Below, in pieces: positions 34,155-43,480 of a stretch of DNA of 64,000 bases (position 1 is its first letter; each line of letters begins with the position of its first letter). The stretch covers positions 1,240,001-1,304,000 of the forward strand of contig NZ_JAVDSL010000001.1 in assembly GCF_031455295.1 (NCBI RefSeq). Direction: 5' to 3'. Origin of the DNA: Leifsonia sp. 1010 (GTDB lineage Bacteria > Actinomycetota > Actinomycetes > Actinomycetales > Microbacteriaceae). The position numbers and the translations under genes were made by a program. Below the pieces are notes generated by a model, which worked only from the letters and a program-made list of their open reading frames with translations, ran no database searches and was not told the DNA's origin.

Positions 34155-34829
34155 ATGCCGGCTCGGTCCACCGCGAGCGATCCAACCTTCCGACGAGCGA
34201 TTCTCTGCGCCCTCGCGATGCTGGCGGTGCTCGTCGGATTGTGGGCTTCTGCTGCGTCCGCTTCTGCCTCTCCGGCTCACGAGCCATGTCCAGCTCACCG
34301 AGATGCCGCTTCCTGTGACGCCGATGGCGACACGGTGCCGGACACCGTCGAGCGCGTGGTCGCCGGTACCGCGACGGGCGCCACCGGGCGCGAAGACGCC
34401 GACAAGGATGGCGTCCCGGACTGGACCGAGGTGATGGCCTGCGGGACGGCGCGCTGCGCGTCCCCTGCTCAGGACAGTGCCGGCGATGGGATCCCGGACT
34501 ACGCCCGGACACTGACCTGCGGTTCGGCGAAGTGTTACACGGACAACGCCGACGCTAACCGCAATGGGGTGCCGCGCTGGGCGAGTGTGGTGATCTGCGG
34601 AACCACGGAATGTGCGACGGGGCACGAGGACTACGATGCCGACGGCGTCTCCGATGCCATGCAACTGGCGGCCTGCGTGAAGCCGCGCGGCGATCTGGCG
34701 TCGACGGGTCAGGCGATCGCGGTCTGGTTGATCATCGCGTTCGCCGCCGGGTTGATCGTGACGGGCGCCCTGCTTGCCCGGAAGCGCGCGCTGTTCGCCG
34801 CCGCCGTCCGTCCCACCGGGATCGCGTGA
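34155..34829 (+). CDS. Sortase-anchored (LAxTG) surface protein with calcium-binding-type repeats
   Basis: 224 residues. A signal peptide (residues 1-40) is followed by five DxDxDGxxD-like repeats at about 55-63, 81-89, 107-115, 132-140 and 159-167, similar to thrombospondin type-3 calcium loops. Most are followed by a CGxxxC pair (residues 96/101, 122/127, 148/153). The C-terminus has LASTG (181-185), a hydrophobic span (187-208) and RKRA, the pattern cleaved by class E sortases. It should therefore sit on the cell wall. The stop overlaps the RHS gene start (TGATG), so the pair is co-translated. No sortase gene is in the window. Confidence 0.85.
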   Translation: MPARSTASDPTFRRAILCALAMLAVLVGLWASAASASASPAHEPCPAHRDAASCDADGDTVPDTVERVVAGTATGATGREDADKDGVPDWTEVMACGTARCASPAQDSAGDGIPDYARTLTCGSAKCYTDNADANRNGVPRWASVVICGTTECATGHEDYDADGVSDAMQLAACVKPRGDLASTGQAIAVWLIIAFAAGLIVTGALLARKRALFAAAVRPTGIA

Positions 34830-37800
34830 TGCGTTTCTCGAGGCCGCACGTCCGCTGGGCTGCGCGCGCGCTGATCGGTGGCGCAGCGGTCGCAGCCTTG
34901 ACACTGTCCGGAACCGTCACGACCGCTGAGGCGTCGCCGGCAGAGAGGGCGCGTCGCGTCGCGGCAGCCACGCTCGCCGAGGTCCGTGCTGCGGCTGCCG
35001 AACAGGAGGTCCGGGTCAGAGAAGAAACCGAGACGCCTGCACCGCAGACCGAGGGCACAATCCGCGCCGGAACCGAATCAACGGTTCGGGCCAAATCCCT
35101 GGGCGTGTCGGCCACCTTTTCGGGCAACGATGTCGCATCGCGGCTCACGGTCAAGGTCGGCGCGGCGCCGGCCAACGCTTTGCGCGCTGCCAAGGCCGAG
35201 GCGCCCGGCGCAGGTGCCCCGGTGTCGGACCCGGTCGAGATCACCGCCGCGAACGACGACGGCGAGCAGGTCACACAGTTTCCGGCTTCGACGGAGAACA
35301 GGCGGGGAGGGGGCGACAACGGCCCGGTCGTCTCAGACGTCATCCCCGGCATCGCTCTCGAAATGAAACCGGACCTCACGGCCGTCAAGGCAAAAGGCCT
35401 CGACCCTTCGACCCTGCAGATCTACACCCGAGAGGGTGCGGGCGAGCCTTGGACAGCGCTGCCGTCCTACTACGACGCGAAGGCTGGTGTCGTGAAGGGT
35501 GTGTCCACGCACCTCTCGCAGTTTGTCGTGATCGGCGTCCCGTTCCCGGTCCCGGCCGGTCCCGTGGTGGTGCTCGATCCGGACAACGACGAGGGACGTG
35601 CGTCGACCCCCGCGCCGCCGGTCACCGAGCTCGGATACAACATCCGACTTGCGCAGCAGGTCGCGGCACTCTTGGAGCAGGACTGCCGGGCGACCGTCAC
35701 GATCACACGGCAAGACCCGAACCAGCCATTCGTCCCACGCGAGATCCGGGCGGGGATGGCGGCTGCCGCCGATCCCGTCGCGACACTGGGGATCGGGTTC
35801 AACACCAATCAGGGAACAGCATGGGGATCGCCCGGCGATGGCGGATCCCAGGTGTACTCCCGCGGCGGGGCGCCCGACGGCGCGCTCTCCAACGCGCTTG
35901 TCGGTGTGCTGCCCACCTATACCAACCGGCCCGCCAAGAGCCTCGGCAACAATGGGAACTTCCCGGGCGACGAGTTCGCGGGACTTCCGAACGCGTTCAC
36001 TCACGTGGAGCCGCTGTTCCTCGACCACAACTACGACCGTCCCGTCATCAATGAAGGGATGACGGACATTGCCAATGGTGTCCTGACCGGACTCGGCGTC
36101 TACCTGGAATCGCAGGGCTTCGACTGCACGGATCCGGTGACCGGCGGCTGGCCATCCCCGCCGTCCGCGGCGGAGATCGCGCGGTGGCGCCAGTTAGGGC
36201 ACCAGAACCACCAGACCTACGGTGGCGAACCGTTCTCCTTCTCCACGGGGAACCTCATCGAGGACGAGAAATTGTTCTCGCTCCCCGGCCCCGGAGGATC
36301 GGTGACCGACCTCACCCTCACGTACAACTCGCAGGACGGACGCCTGACACGCGTGGGTGCCGGCTGGTCATTCGAATGGGGTGCGCGCGCCCAACGCTTC
36401 ATCGACGGCTCGGTGATGGTTGTCCGCGGCGATGGAGCGTCCTTCGTGTTTACCGCCGACGGCCATGGCGGGTATACGACGGTCGACGCCGGGCTGCACC
36501 AGACGCTGTCCGAGGCGCCGGGCGGGAAACTCCGATTGACCGACGTCTCGGGCGAATCCTGGGTCTTCGACGCCTCCAACATCGACGGCATCGGCAACCT
36601 CGTCTCATACACGGACGAGCAAGGACACGTGACGACGCTGGCATATGGACCACCAGCTGACCGGAAGACATCCCAGTTCTATCCGCTCGCCTCCATCACG
36701 GACTCGGCAGGCCAGGTAATCTCGGTCGACTCGGACGCTCTGGGTCGGGTCACGGGTTTCACGCGCCCGGGCGGTGATCGGTGGAGGCTCACGTACGACG
36801 GCTCCGGGAACCTCGCGACGATCGCCCTTCCCGACGGGCGGACGCACGCGTTCACCTACGACGATGCGCACCAGCTGCTGGCGGGGACCGATGCCACCGG
36901 CGCGCTGTACCTCAAAAATCAGTACGACAGCCAGGGCCGCGTGGTCAAGCAGTGGGACGCGCAGGGCAACGTCCGAACGCTCGACTACTCCACCCAGGGT
37001 CAGACCACCTACACGGACAACCTCGGACGCGTCTCGGTGTATTTCCACGACGCTCAGTCGCGGATCACGAAGGTCCAGCATCCCGACGGCACCACCGCAT
37101 CGTTCCGCTTCGACGCGGACAACAACGTCACGTCATCAACGGACGAGAACGGCGCGCGGACGGCCTATACCTACGATCAGTCGGGGAACCTGACCTCGGA
37201 GACCGCGCCGGACGGTGTCGTGACGAAATACACCTACAGCCCCACGGGCCGAGTGGCCACCAAGACCGACGCCGGGGGACCGGACGGGTCTCCACGCACG
37301 TGGACATACGACTACGACGACGCCGGGCACATAGTCGCGGTGCATCAGCCGGACGCGACAATCGTGCGTTACGCCTACGACGCAGCCGGCAACCTGGTCT
37401 CGTCCGAGCAGCCGTCCGGAGCAACCACGACCTATTCCTACGACACGGCGGGGCGGTTGGCCACGCAAACCGATCCCGCCGGCGGCGTCACCCGGTACTC
37501 GTACGACGCGGCCGGACGGATGCTCTCGCAGGTCGACCCCGGCGGCCACTCCACCCGCTACAGCTGGGATTCGGGCGACCGCGTCGTCACGGCGACCAAC
37601 GCGGTGGGAAGTGTGTTCCGTTATGGGTGGGAACCGAACGACCACCTCGCTTCGCTGACCGATCCCACCGGAGCCGTTACGAAGTACTCGTGGGACGCGA
37701 TGTTCCACCTGACCGACTCGACGAGTCCGTCAGGGGCCGTGACCACGTATGGCTACACGGCTGAGGATTCACTGTCGAAGCGGTCGGACCCTCTTGGCGG

Positions 37801-40800
37801 CACGGCGTCCTTCACCAGCGACGCGCGAGATCGAACGGTGAAGACCGTCGACCCGAATGGCGGGACGTGGAGCTATTCCTATGACAGCGTCGGAAACCTG
37901 ACATCCGTCGTCTCTCCAGAGGGCGGAAAGACGTCTTACGCGTATGACACCCACGGCAACCTGACAGCGGAGACGAGCCCCACCGGGAGCAAGACGCGCT
38001 ACAGCTACGACAGCGTCGGCCGTCTCATCAAGCAGATCGACGCGGACGGCGTCACCACCTCGTACGCCTACGACCTGATGGACCGCGTCGCCCGTATCAC
38101 CGATGGTCGTGGAAAGCACACGGACCTGGCCTACGACTCCGACGGCAACCTCACTTCGGTCACAGACCGTGGCGGAGCCGTCACGGCCTACCGTTACGAC
38201 GTGGGGGGCCGGGTCGTCTCCCAGACGAGCCCCTTGGGCGACGTCACCTCCTTCGGCTACGACTCCGACGGCAACGTCACCTCTGTCACGGATGCTTTGG
38301 GACGGACCCGGACCTACTCCTATGACGCACTCGAGCAACTCATCGCGGCGACTGATGCCGAGGGAAACACGACCGCATACGCATACGACGCCAACGGTCG
38401 CACCACCTCCGTCACCGACCCGAACGGCAATGTGACGGCGTTCGCCTATGACGGCGATGGCAATCAGGTAAGCACCACGGATCCTCTCGGAGGGGTGACC
38501 CAGTATGAATGGGACGCCGCCGGAAACCAGACCTCCGTGACGGACGCGAAGGGCCACCGCACTCTCTACGGCTATGACCCGGCCGGCCAGCTGGTCAAGG
38601 TCACGGAAGGCCATAAGTCGGGAGCGAAACCCTCGCCCGACACGAACGTCGTCTCGACGTATACGTACGATCGCGATGGCAACCTTTCGACGATCACCGA
38701 CCCGAACGGGCACACCACTCGGTACACGTCCGACGCATCGGGACGGACGACCTCCGAAACGAACCCCGTCGGCAACACGACGAGCTGGATGTACACACCG
38801 GCAGGGCGGATTGCCAAAACCACCACTGGTACGGGGGCGACCACCGCACTTGCCTACGACAAGCGAGGTGACCTCGTCAGGCAGGACCAGGCCGGCGCTG
38901 TGGCCACCTACGAGTACGACGCGGAGCAGCGTTTGATCACGATGACCGATCCCACGGGCGTCTCCGGCTGGGTCTATGACGATGACGGCCGCGTCACCAC
39001 CCAGATCGACCAGTCGGGCGGCCGACTCGCGAACGCCTACGACCCGGCGGGCCAGCTCGCGTCCATGACGCTGCCGACCGGCCAGAAGCTGACGTACACG
39101 TACGATCGGGCGGGCAAGACGACGTCCCAGTCGTCGCCCTGGGGGTCGCTGGCCTACGCGTGGGATCCGGCGGGCAATCTGACCGAACTGCAACGCTCGA
39201 CCGGCGTCACCACGATGTACGGATACGACGGTTCGAACCGCGTCACCGATGTGCGGCACTCCACGCCGGCGGTTGTCGCCGGGACGACATCCACGCCGTC
39301 GCCGAAACCTGCTGCCTATGCTTCGGGGGACGCCACGGCTGCCAAGTGCACCACGGTCGCCGGCTACTTGTCCGCCCGGAGCGCCCCGGCGGCGGGGGAG
39401 AGCACGCTGTGCACCCACACGAACACCTATCTGGAGGGTCGGACTCTCCCAACGGCGTCCAAACCGGTGCCCGACGGCGGTTCCCTCGCCTACCACTACG
39501 ACTACGACGCCGACGGCAACCTCACAGAGGCGAGCCGCACCATCGCTCAGCCGACGCCGGACTTCGCTGCAAAGCCAGGCTCCACCCACCCGTCGGGTAC
39601 GTCGGGGCGGTCTCCCGACTCGACGCCCGCCGCGAAGGCGGCACCGATATCGAACGTGACCTCCGTGACTTACGGATACGACCGGCTCGACCGGCTGGCG
39701 ACGTCTCAGACGTCGTCGGCCGAGAAGAACATGTACGGCTATGACGCCGCGGGTAACCGGACGTCGTGGTCGCGGTCAGGCGCGAAGGACGGAGACTTCG
39801 TTCAGACGGCGACGTTCAACGACGCCAACCAGCTGACGCAATCCGTGACCACGGGTTCCGGTCGTGGAGTCTCCGCTGGCGTCGCCTCGTATTCGTACGA
39901 CGGCGCCGGGAACCGGGTGTCGCAGGCGGTAGCGGGGACGGGAACTTCGTTCGCCTACAACGCGGCTGGTCAAGTCGATGCGGTACAGCGTGAGGGCCGG
40001 TCGACGACGTATGCCTATGACGGTCTGGGGCGTCAGGCGTCGGTGACGGATCAGTCGAGGTATGGCACGTCGACCACCCGCAACAGTTACGACGGTGCCG
40101 GGCTGGTGCAAGCGAACGTGTCCGGTCAGGGGACTACGACGCTGGTCCGGGATGCTGCGGGTGCGTTGGCTGAGCATGTGACCTCCACGGGTGAGGCGAG
40201 TTGGGATCTGCTGGATGGGCTGGGTTCGACGGTCGCGGCTGCTCGGGCGGGTTCGGTGACCGAGTTGTCTTCGTACGATGATTGGGGAGCTCAGCGTTTC
40301 GAGTCGGGTGGTTGGTCGGCCCCAGAGTCGTATACCGGTCATCCGCAGGATGTGACGCAGGGTCAGGTGCACACGTTCGCTCGCAGCTATGACCCGGCGA
40401 CCGGTAGTTGGACGGCCCCGGACAGTTGGCGTGGTCTGCTGACGGAGCCGGCCTCCCTTGGCCGTTACCGTTACGTGTCGAGCAACCCCGCCACGTTCCT
40501 GGACCCGGACGGTCACAAGTGCGCGCCACGTACCGGTGCCAGCGATGCGCTCCCTCTCGGGTGCGGCGCACCGCCGCACAAGGCATACCAGGACGTGAAG
40601 ATGCCGCCCGAGCCGCCGCCCTACACCCCCGCGAAGAAGGACCCGAAGACCCCGAAAGCCAAAGGCCCGAATACGAAGAACAGACCCTCCGCCCTCCACC
40701 CTGACTTCAACGCTTCCGCCGCTTCTCCCATCAACGTCAGACAAGGCGTCAAGTCGGCGGGCGACGCGAGGTGTTATTTCGTCAGCCCAGATCAGATCGT

Positions 40801-41125
40801 GCAATGTGCTCTCGCCGGTGACGACCAGGCCGTGCGGGACGGCATAGCTGGTATCCAAGAAGCCATCCGCGAGTTTATGAGGAGCCCAGCGATGCAGGCT
40901 ATCGCGGGCGCCTTGGCCGGTGCGGGCCAGGTTCTGGGCGTGGTGGGCTGGGCACTAGATGTGACTGGAGTAGGAGCGCCACTTGGATTGCCGCTCGGGG
41001 CAATCTCCTTGGGTTTGACGTTCACGGCCACCCTGATTTACTGCACAGCCGACCCGCGGTCACAGTCCTGCGTTGGTGGCATGTTGGCCGGTCCGCAAGA
41101 CGACACGTATGGAAAGAAACGATGA
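34829..41125 (+). CDS. Secreted RHS/YD-repeat protein, candidate polymorphic toxin
   Basis: 2098 residues from the ATG at 34829; a longer frame reads back through the previous gene. Order: signal peptide (about 1-38, AEA site); Ala/Glu-rich region; an amidase_3-like region at about 245-435 with the zinc His positions apparently lost; a DUF6531-like start (PFSFSTGNLI) at about 467; dozens of YD repeats (YDxxGxxxxxxDxxG) from about 600 to 1810; the RHS core at about 1815-1896 (YDPATGSWTAPDSWRG, closing FLDPDGHK). A variable tip of about 200 residues follows, with a Pro/Lys linker and a 50-residue hydrophobic stretch near 2021-2071. Such tips are usually toxins freed inside the RHS cocoon. The tip is not a family I recognise. 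A small membrane gene follows with ATGATG overlap. Confidence 0.9.
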   Translation: MRFSRPHVRWAARALIGGAAVAALTLSGTVTTAEASPAERARRVAAATLAEVRAAAAEQEVRVREETETPAPQTEGTIRAGTESTVRAKSLGVSATFSGNDVASRLTVKVGAAPANALRAAKAEAPGAGAPVSDPVEITAANDDGEQVTQFPASTENRRGGGDNGPVVSDVIPGIALEMKPDLTAVKAKGLDPSTLQIYTREGAGEPWTALPSYYDAKAGVVKGVSTHLSQFVVIGVPFPVPAGPVVVLDPDNDEGRASTPAPPVTELGYNIRLAQQVAALLEQDCRATVTITRQDPNQPFVPREIRAGMAAAADPVATLGIGFNTNQGTAWGSPGDGGSQVYSRGGAPDGALSNALVGVLPTYTNRPAKSLGNNGNFPGDEFAGLPNAFTHVEPLFLDHNYDRPVINEGMTDIANGVLTGLGVYLESQGFDCTDPVTGGWPSPPSAAEIARWRQLGHQNHQTYGGEPFSFSTGNLIEDEKLFSLPGPGGSVTDLTLTYNSQDGRLTRVGAGWSFEWGARAQRFIDGSVMVVRGDGASFVFTADGHGGYTTVDAGLHQTLSEAPGGKLRLTDVSGESWVFDASNIDGIGNLVSYTDEQGHVTTLAYGPPADRKTSQFYPLASITDSAGQVISVDSDALGRVTGFTRPGGDRWRLTYDGSGNLATIALPDGRTHAFTYDDAHQLLAGTDATGALYLKNQYDSQGRVVKQWDAQGNVRTLDYSTQGQTTYTDNLGRVSVYFHDAQSRITKVQHPDGTTASFRFDADNNVTSSTDENGARTAYTYDQSGNLTSETAPDGVVTKYTYSPTGRVATKTDAGGPDGSPRTWTYDYDDAGHIVAVHQPDATIVRYAYDAAGNLVSSEQPSGATTTYSYDTAGRLATQTDPAGGVTRYSYDAAGRMLSQVDPGGHSTRYSWDSGDRVVTATNAVGSVFRYGWEPNDHLASLTDPTGAVTKYSWDAMFHLTDSTSPSGAVTTYGYTAEDSLSKRSDPLGGTASFTSDARDRTVKTVDPNGGTWSYSYDSVGNLTSVVSPEGGKTSYAYDTHGNLTAETSPTGSKTRYSYDSVGRLIKQIDADGVTTSYAYDLMDRVARITDGRGKHTDLAYDSDGNLTSVTDRGGAVTAYRYDVGGRVVSQTSPLGDVTSFGYDSDGNVTSVTDALGRTRTYSYDALEQLIAATDAEGNTTAYAYDANGRTTSVTDPNGNVTAFAYDGDGNQVSTTDPLGGVTQYEWDAAGNQTSVTDAKGHRTLYGYDPAGQLVKVTEGHKSGAKPSPDTNVVSTYTYDRDGNLSTITDPNGHTTRYTSDASGRTTSETNPVGNTTSWMYTPAGRIAKTTTGTGATTALAYDKRGDLVRQDQAGAVATYEYDAEQRLITMTDPTGVSGWVYDDDGRVTTQIDQSGGRLANAYDPAGQLASMTLPTGQKLTYTYDRAGKTTSQSSPWGSLAYAWDPAGNLTELQRSTGVTTMYGYDGSNRVTDVRHSTPAVVAGTTSTPSPKPAAYASGDATAAKCTTVAGYLSARSAPAAGESTLCTHTNTYLEGRTLPTASKPVPDGGSLAYHYDYDADGNLTEASRTIAQPTPDFAAKPGSTHPSGTSGRSPDSTPAAKAAPISNVTSVTYGYDRLDRLATSQTSSAEKNMYGYDAAGNRTSWSRSGAKDGDFVQTATFNDANQLTQSVTTGSGRGVSAGVASYSYDGAGNRVSQAVAGTGTSFAYNAAGQVDAVQREGRSTTYAYDGLGRQASVTDQSRYGTSTTRNSYDGAGLVQANVSGQGTTTLVRDAAGALAEHVTSTGEASWDLLDGLGSTVAAARAGSVTELSSYDDWGAQRFESGGWSAPESYTGHPQDVTQGQVHTFARSYDPATGSWTAPDSWRGLLTEPASLGRYRYVSSNPATFLDPDGHKCAPRTGASDALPLGCGAPPHKAYQDVKMPPEPPPYTPAKKDPKTPKAKGPNTKNRPSALHPDFNASAASPINVRQGVKSAGDARCYFVSPDQIVQCALAGDDQAVRDGIAGIQEAIREFMRSPAMQAIAGALAGAGQVLGVVGWALDVTGVGAPLGLPLGAISLGLTFTATLIYCTADPRSQSCVGGMLAGPQDDTYGKKR
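36650..40272 (+). repeat. YD-repeat coding region
   Basis: Protein-level repeats of about 20 residues (60-63 bases), each with a TYSYD/AYAYD-type strand and a DxxG turn, encode the RHS shell. The DNA is repetitive enough to complicate assembly. A non-repeat insert at about 39250-39660 carries a Thr/Ser/Pro-rich linker with two cysteines. From about 39900 codons become visibly less GC-rich at the third position. Confidence 0.85.
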
Positions 41126-41697
41126 TGCAAAACGCCAACAGAAGAGACGCGCTATTTGGAGCGGCCGGATTCGTCGTTGGCTCGCTCATCCTCGTCGGAA
41201 TGGTCGCAGGAGCAGTGACTACGGGGCAGGCGTCACAGCTCCAGGCTTTCGTGATCGGGGGAGTTGCGGCGCTGTTCGCTGTCTCCAGTCTTATGCTGCT
41301 CTATCGCGCCTCTGTACGGCGCCAGCTGGATCGTATCCGGGCTGCCGAGGGTTCCGAAGCCATAGCGATCCAGTTGTCATCTCGTACGCGTCGCGACCTT
41401 GAATCGTGCGGACTCGCGCCTGTTTTCACTCTCCATAACCTGGCCGTGACGATCCGGTCGAACGACATCCGACTGTGGACCGGGTTGCGGGAACCCTTCG
41501 CCTTCGGGAGTATCGAGTCGTCAAGCGTGGAGTCCATCGAGGTCGTGGGTCGTGCCCTCCGACTCACGATGCGTTCCCAGCCGCGCGCCGCGTGCACGTT
41601 GGAGCTTGCCCCTCGGTCAGTGGATACCCCGATGCCGAAGTTCCTCACTCCGTCTGAGTTGACGGAGATCCGAGATCGGATGCTGCAGATTTCCTGA
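41122..41697 (+). CDS. Two-helix membrane protein, candidate immunity partner of the RHS tip
   Basis: 191 residues. Two hydrophobic helices (about 11-33 and 42-61), then a soluble domain of about 125 residues with short alternating strands that could be a PH-like fold. Start at 41122 overlaps the RHS stop (ATGATG), the usual position of an immunity gene. Codon use is softer than that of the housekeeping genes nearby. A membrane location fits a tip that looks membrane-active. The immunity role is inferred from position only. Confidence 0.7.
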   Translation: MMQNANRRDALFGAAGFVVGSLILVGMVAGAVTTGQASQLQAFVIGGVAALFAVSSLMLLYRASVRRQLDRIRAAEGSEAIAIQLSSRTRRDLESCGLAPVFTLHNLAVTIRSNDIRLWTGLREPFAFGSIESSSVESIEVVGRALRLTMRSQPRAACTLELAPRSVDTPMPKFLTPSELTEIRDRMLQIS

Positions 41698-41794
41698 CTA
41701 CGTCGGATCACGTCTCAGCACACGATTCGCGAGACAGCGTCACGATCCCGGGTCTGTTTCGTCTTGCTGAAAGAGACGATCGAAAAGGAACAGC

Positions 41795-42418
41795 ATGACG
41801 AGCAGCGAACAGCAGGCACCACCTGTCCAGGAACCGACTCCAGTCCGTCCGCGTAGCGGCTTTACTCGCATCATCATTGCGAGCGCGGCCGGCGTGGTGG
41901 TCTTCGCCGTCGGCGCCGGGGCGTCCGGTGCCGTCGCGATGAATTCGCAGCGGTCTGTGGAGAACGCGTTCGTGGCGGCCAAGAAGAACGCCGTCGCGTT
42001 GTACGAAGACGACAGGGCGGCGCAGAAGAAGCTGGCGACGAAGCAGAAGGAGGTCGAGGCGGCTCGTGGGGCGCTGACGCAGTTGCAGCGGCTGCTGGAA
42101 GGGTCGGAGGCGGTGTCCGACACCACGCGCGAACACCTCGCTGACGCCCTGGATGAGCTGACGTCGTACGACCCGGAGGCCGCACCGGCCGATGCCGTTC
42201 CACGGCCTCAGCCGAAGGATGCGGCCGGAATGTGGATCGGGGATCTCTCGGCCGAGGCGCACCGCTTGGTCGAGTTCTCGCTGGATCACGAGGAGGACCA
42301 CGAGGCCACCGAGCGGGCCGTGGATTACCTGGAGGAGACGCTCGCCGACGCCAAGCAGGTCGCTCAGGAGATCATCGCCGAGAGTTGGTCGGCTGGGCTG
42401 AACCTTCCCGGCGCATGA
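41795..42418 (+). CDS. Membrane-anchored coiled-coil protein of unknown function
   Basis: 207 residues. Pro-rich cytoplasmic N-terminus, one membrane helix (about 24-48), then an outside region of Lys/Glu/Gln-rich helices (KKLATKQKEVEAARGALTQL) and a second acidic helical part (HEEDHEATERAVDYLEE). Preceded by AAAAGGAACAG. The stop overlaps the next gene by ATGA. No known family recognised. Possible role: surface scaffold or partner of the following lipoprotein. Confidence 0.75.
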   Translation: MTSSEQQAPPVQEPTPVRPRSGFTRIIIASAAGVVVFAVGAGASGAVAMNSQRSVENAFVAAKKNAVALYEDDRAAQKKLATKQKEVEAARGALTQLQRLLEGSEAVSDTTREHLADALDELTSYDPEAAPADAVPRPQPKDAAGMWIGDLSAEAHRLVEFSLDHEEDHEATERAVDYLEETLADAKQVAQEIIAESWSAGLNLPGA

Positions 42419-43419
42419 TCGCGAGCGGCACTCCTCGGGAGCGTCGCCGCGGCGTCCGCTTGACTGTCGCGCTGACCGTGGCTGGCGCTCTTGTGGCAGG
42501 CAGCGTCGGCTGCACGCCGATCGCCGAGCGGCCGGAGGCGGCCGTCCGGGCCTACCTGGACCGGATCGTGGCCGGGGACATCGAGGGGGCACTCGAGCTG
42601 GATGGAACCCGGCTGGCGGTGAGCGAGGTCCTTCTCACGAACGCGGCCTACCGAGCGGCGACCGACCGAATCACCGGCTACAGGATCATGACGACGAACG
42701 TCGACGGAGACGAGGCGCAGGTCCGGGTTCGGACCCTTCAGAAGAGCGGCCGAGCGCTGACGCGGCTGACGGTGAAGAGAACCGCGGGGCGGTGGAACCT
42801 TCTTCCCGCTTCGCTGGGCTACATCGAAATCCGGCCGGGGCCCGATGGCTTGGCTCGGACGATCAGCGGGCAGCGGATCCCGGATGAACGCGAGCTGACT
42901 CTTCACGCCTTCCCTGGCACGTACCGTCTGGAGGGCGTTTCGACAGGCGACATCACGGTGACGAGCGCCCCGGCCACCCTCACCGGGTTCGGCTCGCACT
43001 CCGGCCTGGTGCCCGCGGTCGAGCTGACGGCACAAGGGAAGGAGCGCGCTGTCGGGGCGGCGAAAGCCCACCTCGACGCGTGCGCCGCGCTCGGAGATGC
43101 GGCCAGAGGAGCGGAGTGCCCGTTCGAGATGGACACCACGGAGAAATGGTGGACGACGAGCCGGTGGAACATCGAGCGAGCGCCCACCTTCACGGTCAGT
43201 GAATGGGAGCCGGAGTGCGACCCGCCGGGTCGATCGAGCTTCCGGAGCGCCGGGTGCTGGATGGTCGACTCGGACAGCGTTCCGGTCACCTTCACGGCGT
43301 CATCGCCGGCATCACTCGGCTCGACGACGGAACCGGTGGACGCCCAACTCCACGGCTGGCTTCGTGGTTTCACGGATTCCGGGGCCGGGTTCCATGCCTT
43401 TCCCACGCGTTTCCGGTAG
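42415..43419 (+). CDS. Lipoprotein of unknown function
   Basis: 334 residues. Arg-rich start, hydrophobic core and the lipobox VGC near residue 33. The mature part begins with ERPEAAVRAYLDRIVAGDIE, like the NTF2-type 'DUF4878' domain of actinobacterial lipoproteins. The rest is beta-rich with no motif I know; four late cysteines may form disulphides. Coupled to the coiled-coil gene and ending 20 bases before a terminator, so 34155-43419 may be one transcription unit. Confidence 0.75.
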   Translation: MIASGTPRERRRGVRLTVALTVAGALVAGSVGCTPIAERPEAAVRAYLDRIVAGDIEGALELDGTRLAVSEVLLTNAAYRAATDRITGYRIMTTNVDGDEAQVRVRTLQKSGRALTRLTVKRTAGRWNLLPASLGYIEIRPGPDGLARTISGQRIPDERELTLHAFPGTYRLEGVSTGDITVTSAPATLTGFGSHSGLVPAVELTAQGKERAVGAAKAHLDACAALGDAARGAECPFEMDTTEKWWTTSRWNIERAPTFTVSEWEPECDPPGRSSFRSAGCWMVDSDSVPVTFTASSPASLGSTTEPVDAQLHGWLRGFTDSGAGFHAFPTRFR

Positions 43420-43439
43420 CAGGCAGGTTGAACGACGAA

Positions 43440-43466
43440 GGGCGCAGGGTCCGTGACCCTGCGCCC
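43440..43466. terminator. Strong hairpin between the lipoprotein and rpmJ
   Basis: Perfect 12-base stem with a CGT loop between two convergent genes. No long T-run. It probably ends both transcripts. Confidence 0.75.
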
Positions 43467-43480
43467 TCCTTCCGCGCCGC

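Noticed and set aside
37769-39589. 606-residue minus-strand frame inside the RHS gene
   Set aside because: Produced by the repetitive YD codons read backwards. No start context and no domain.
36650-40272. Regular DNA repeats that could be mistaken for a CRISPR or satellite array
   Set aside because: Repeats are degenerate, in frame and encode YD repeats. There are no unique spacers between identical units.
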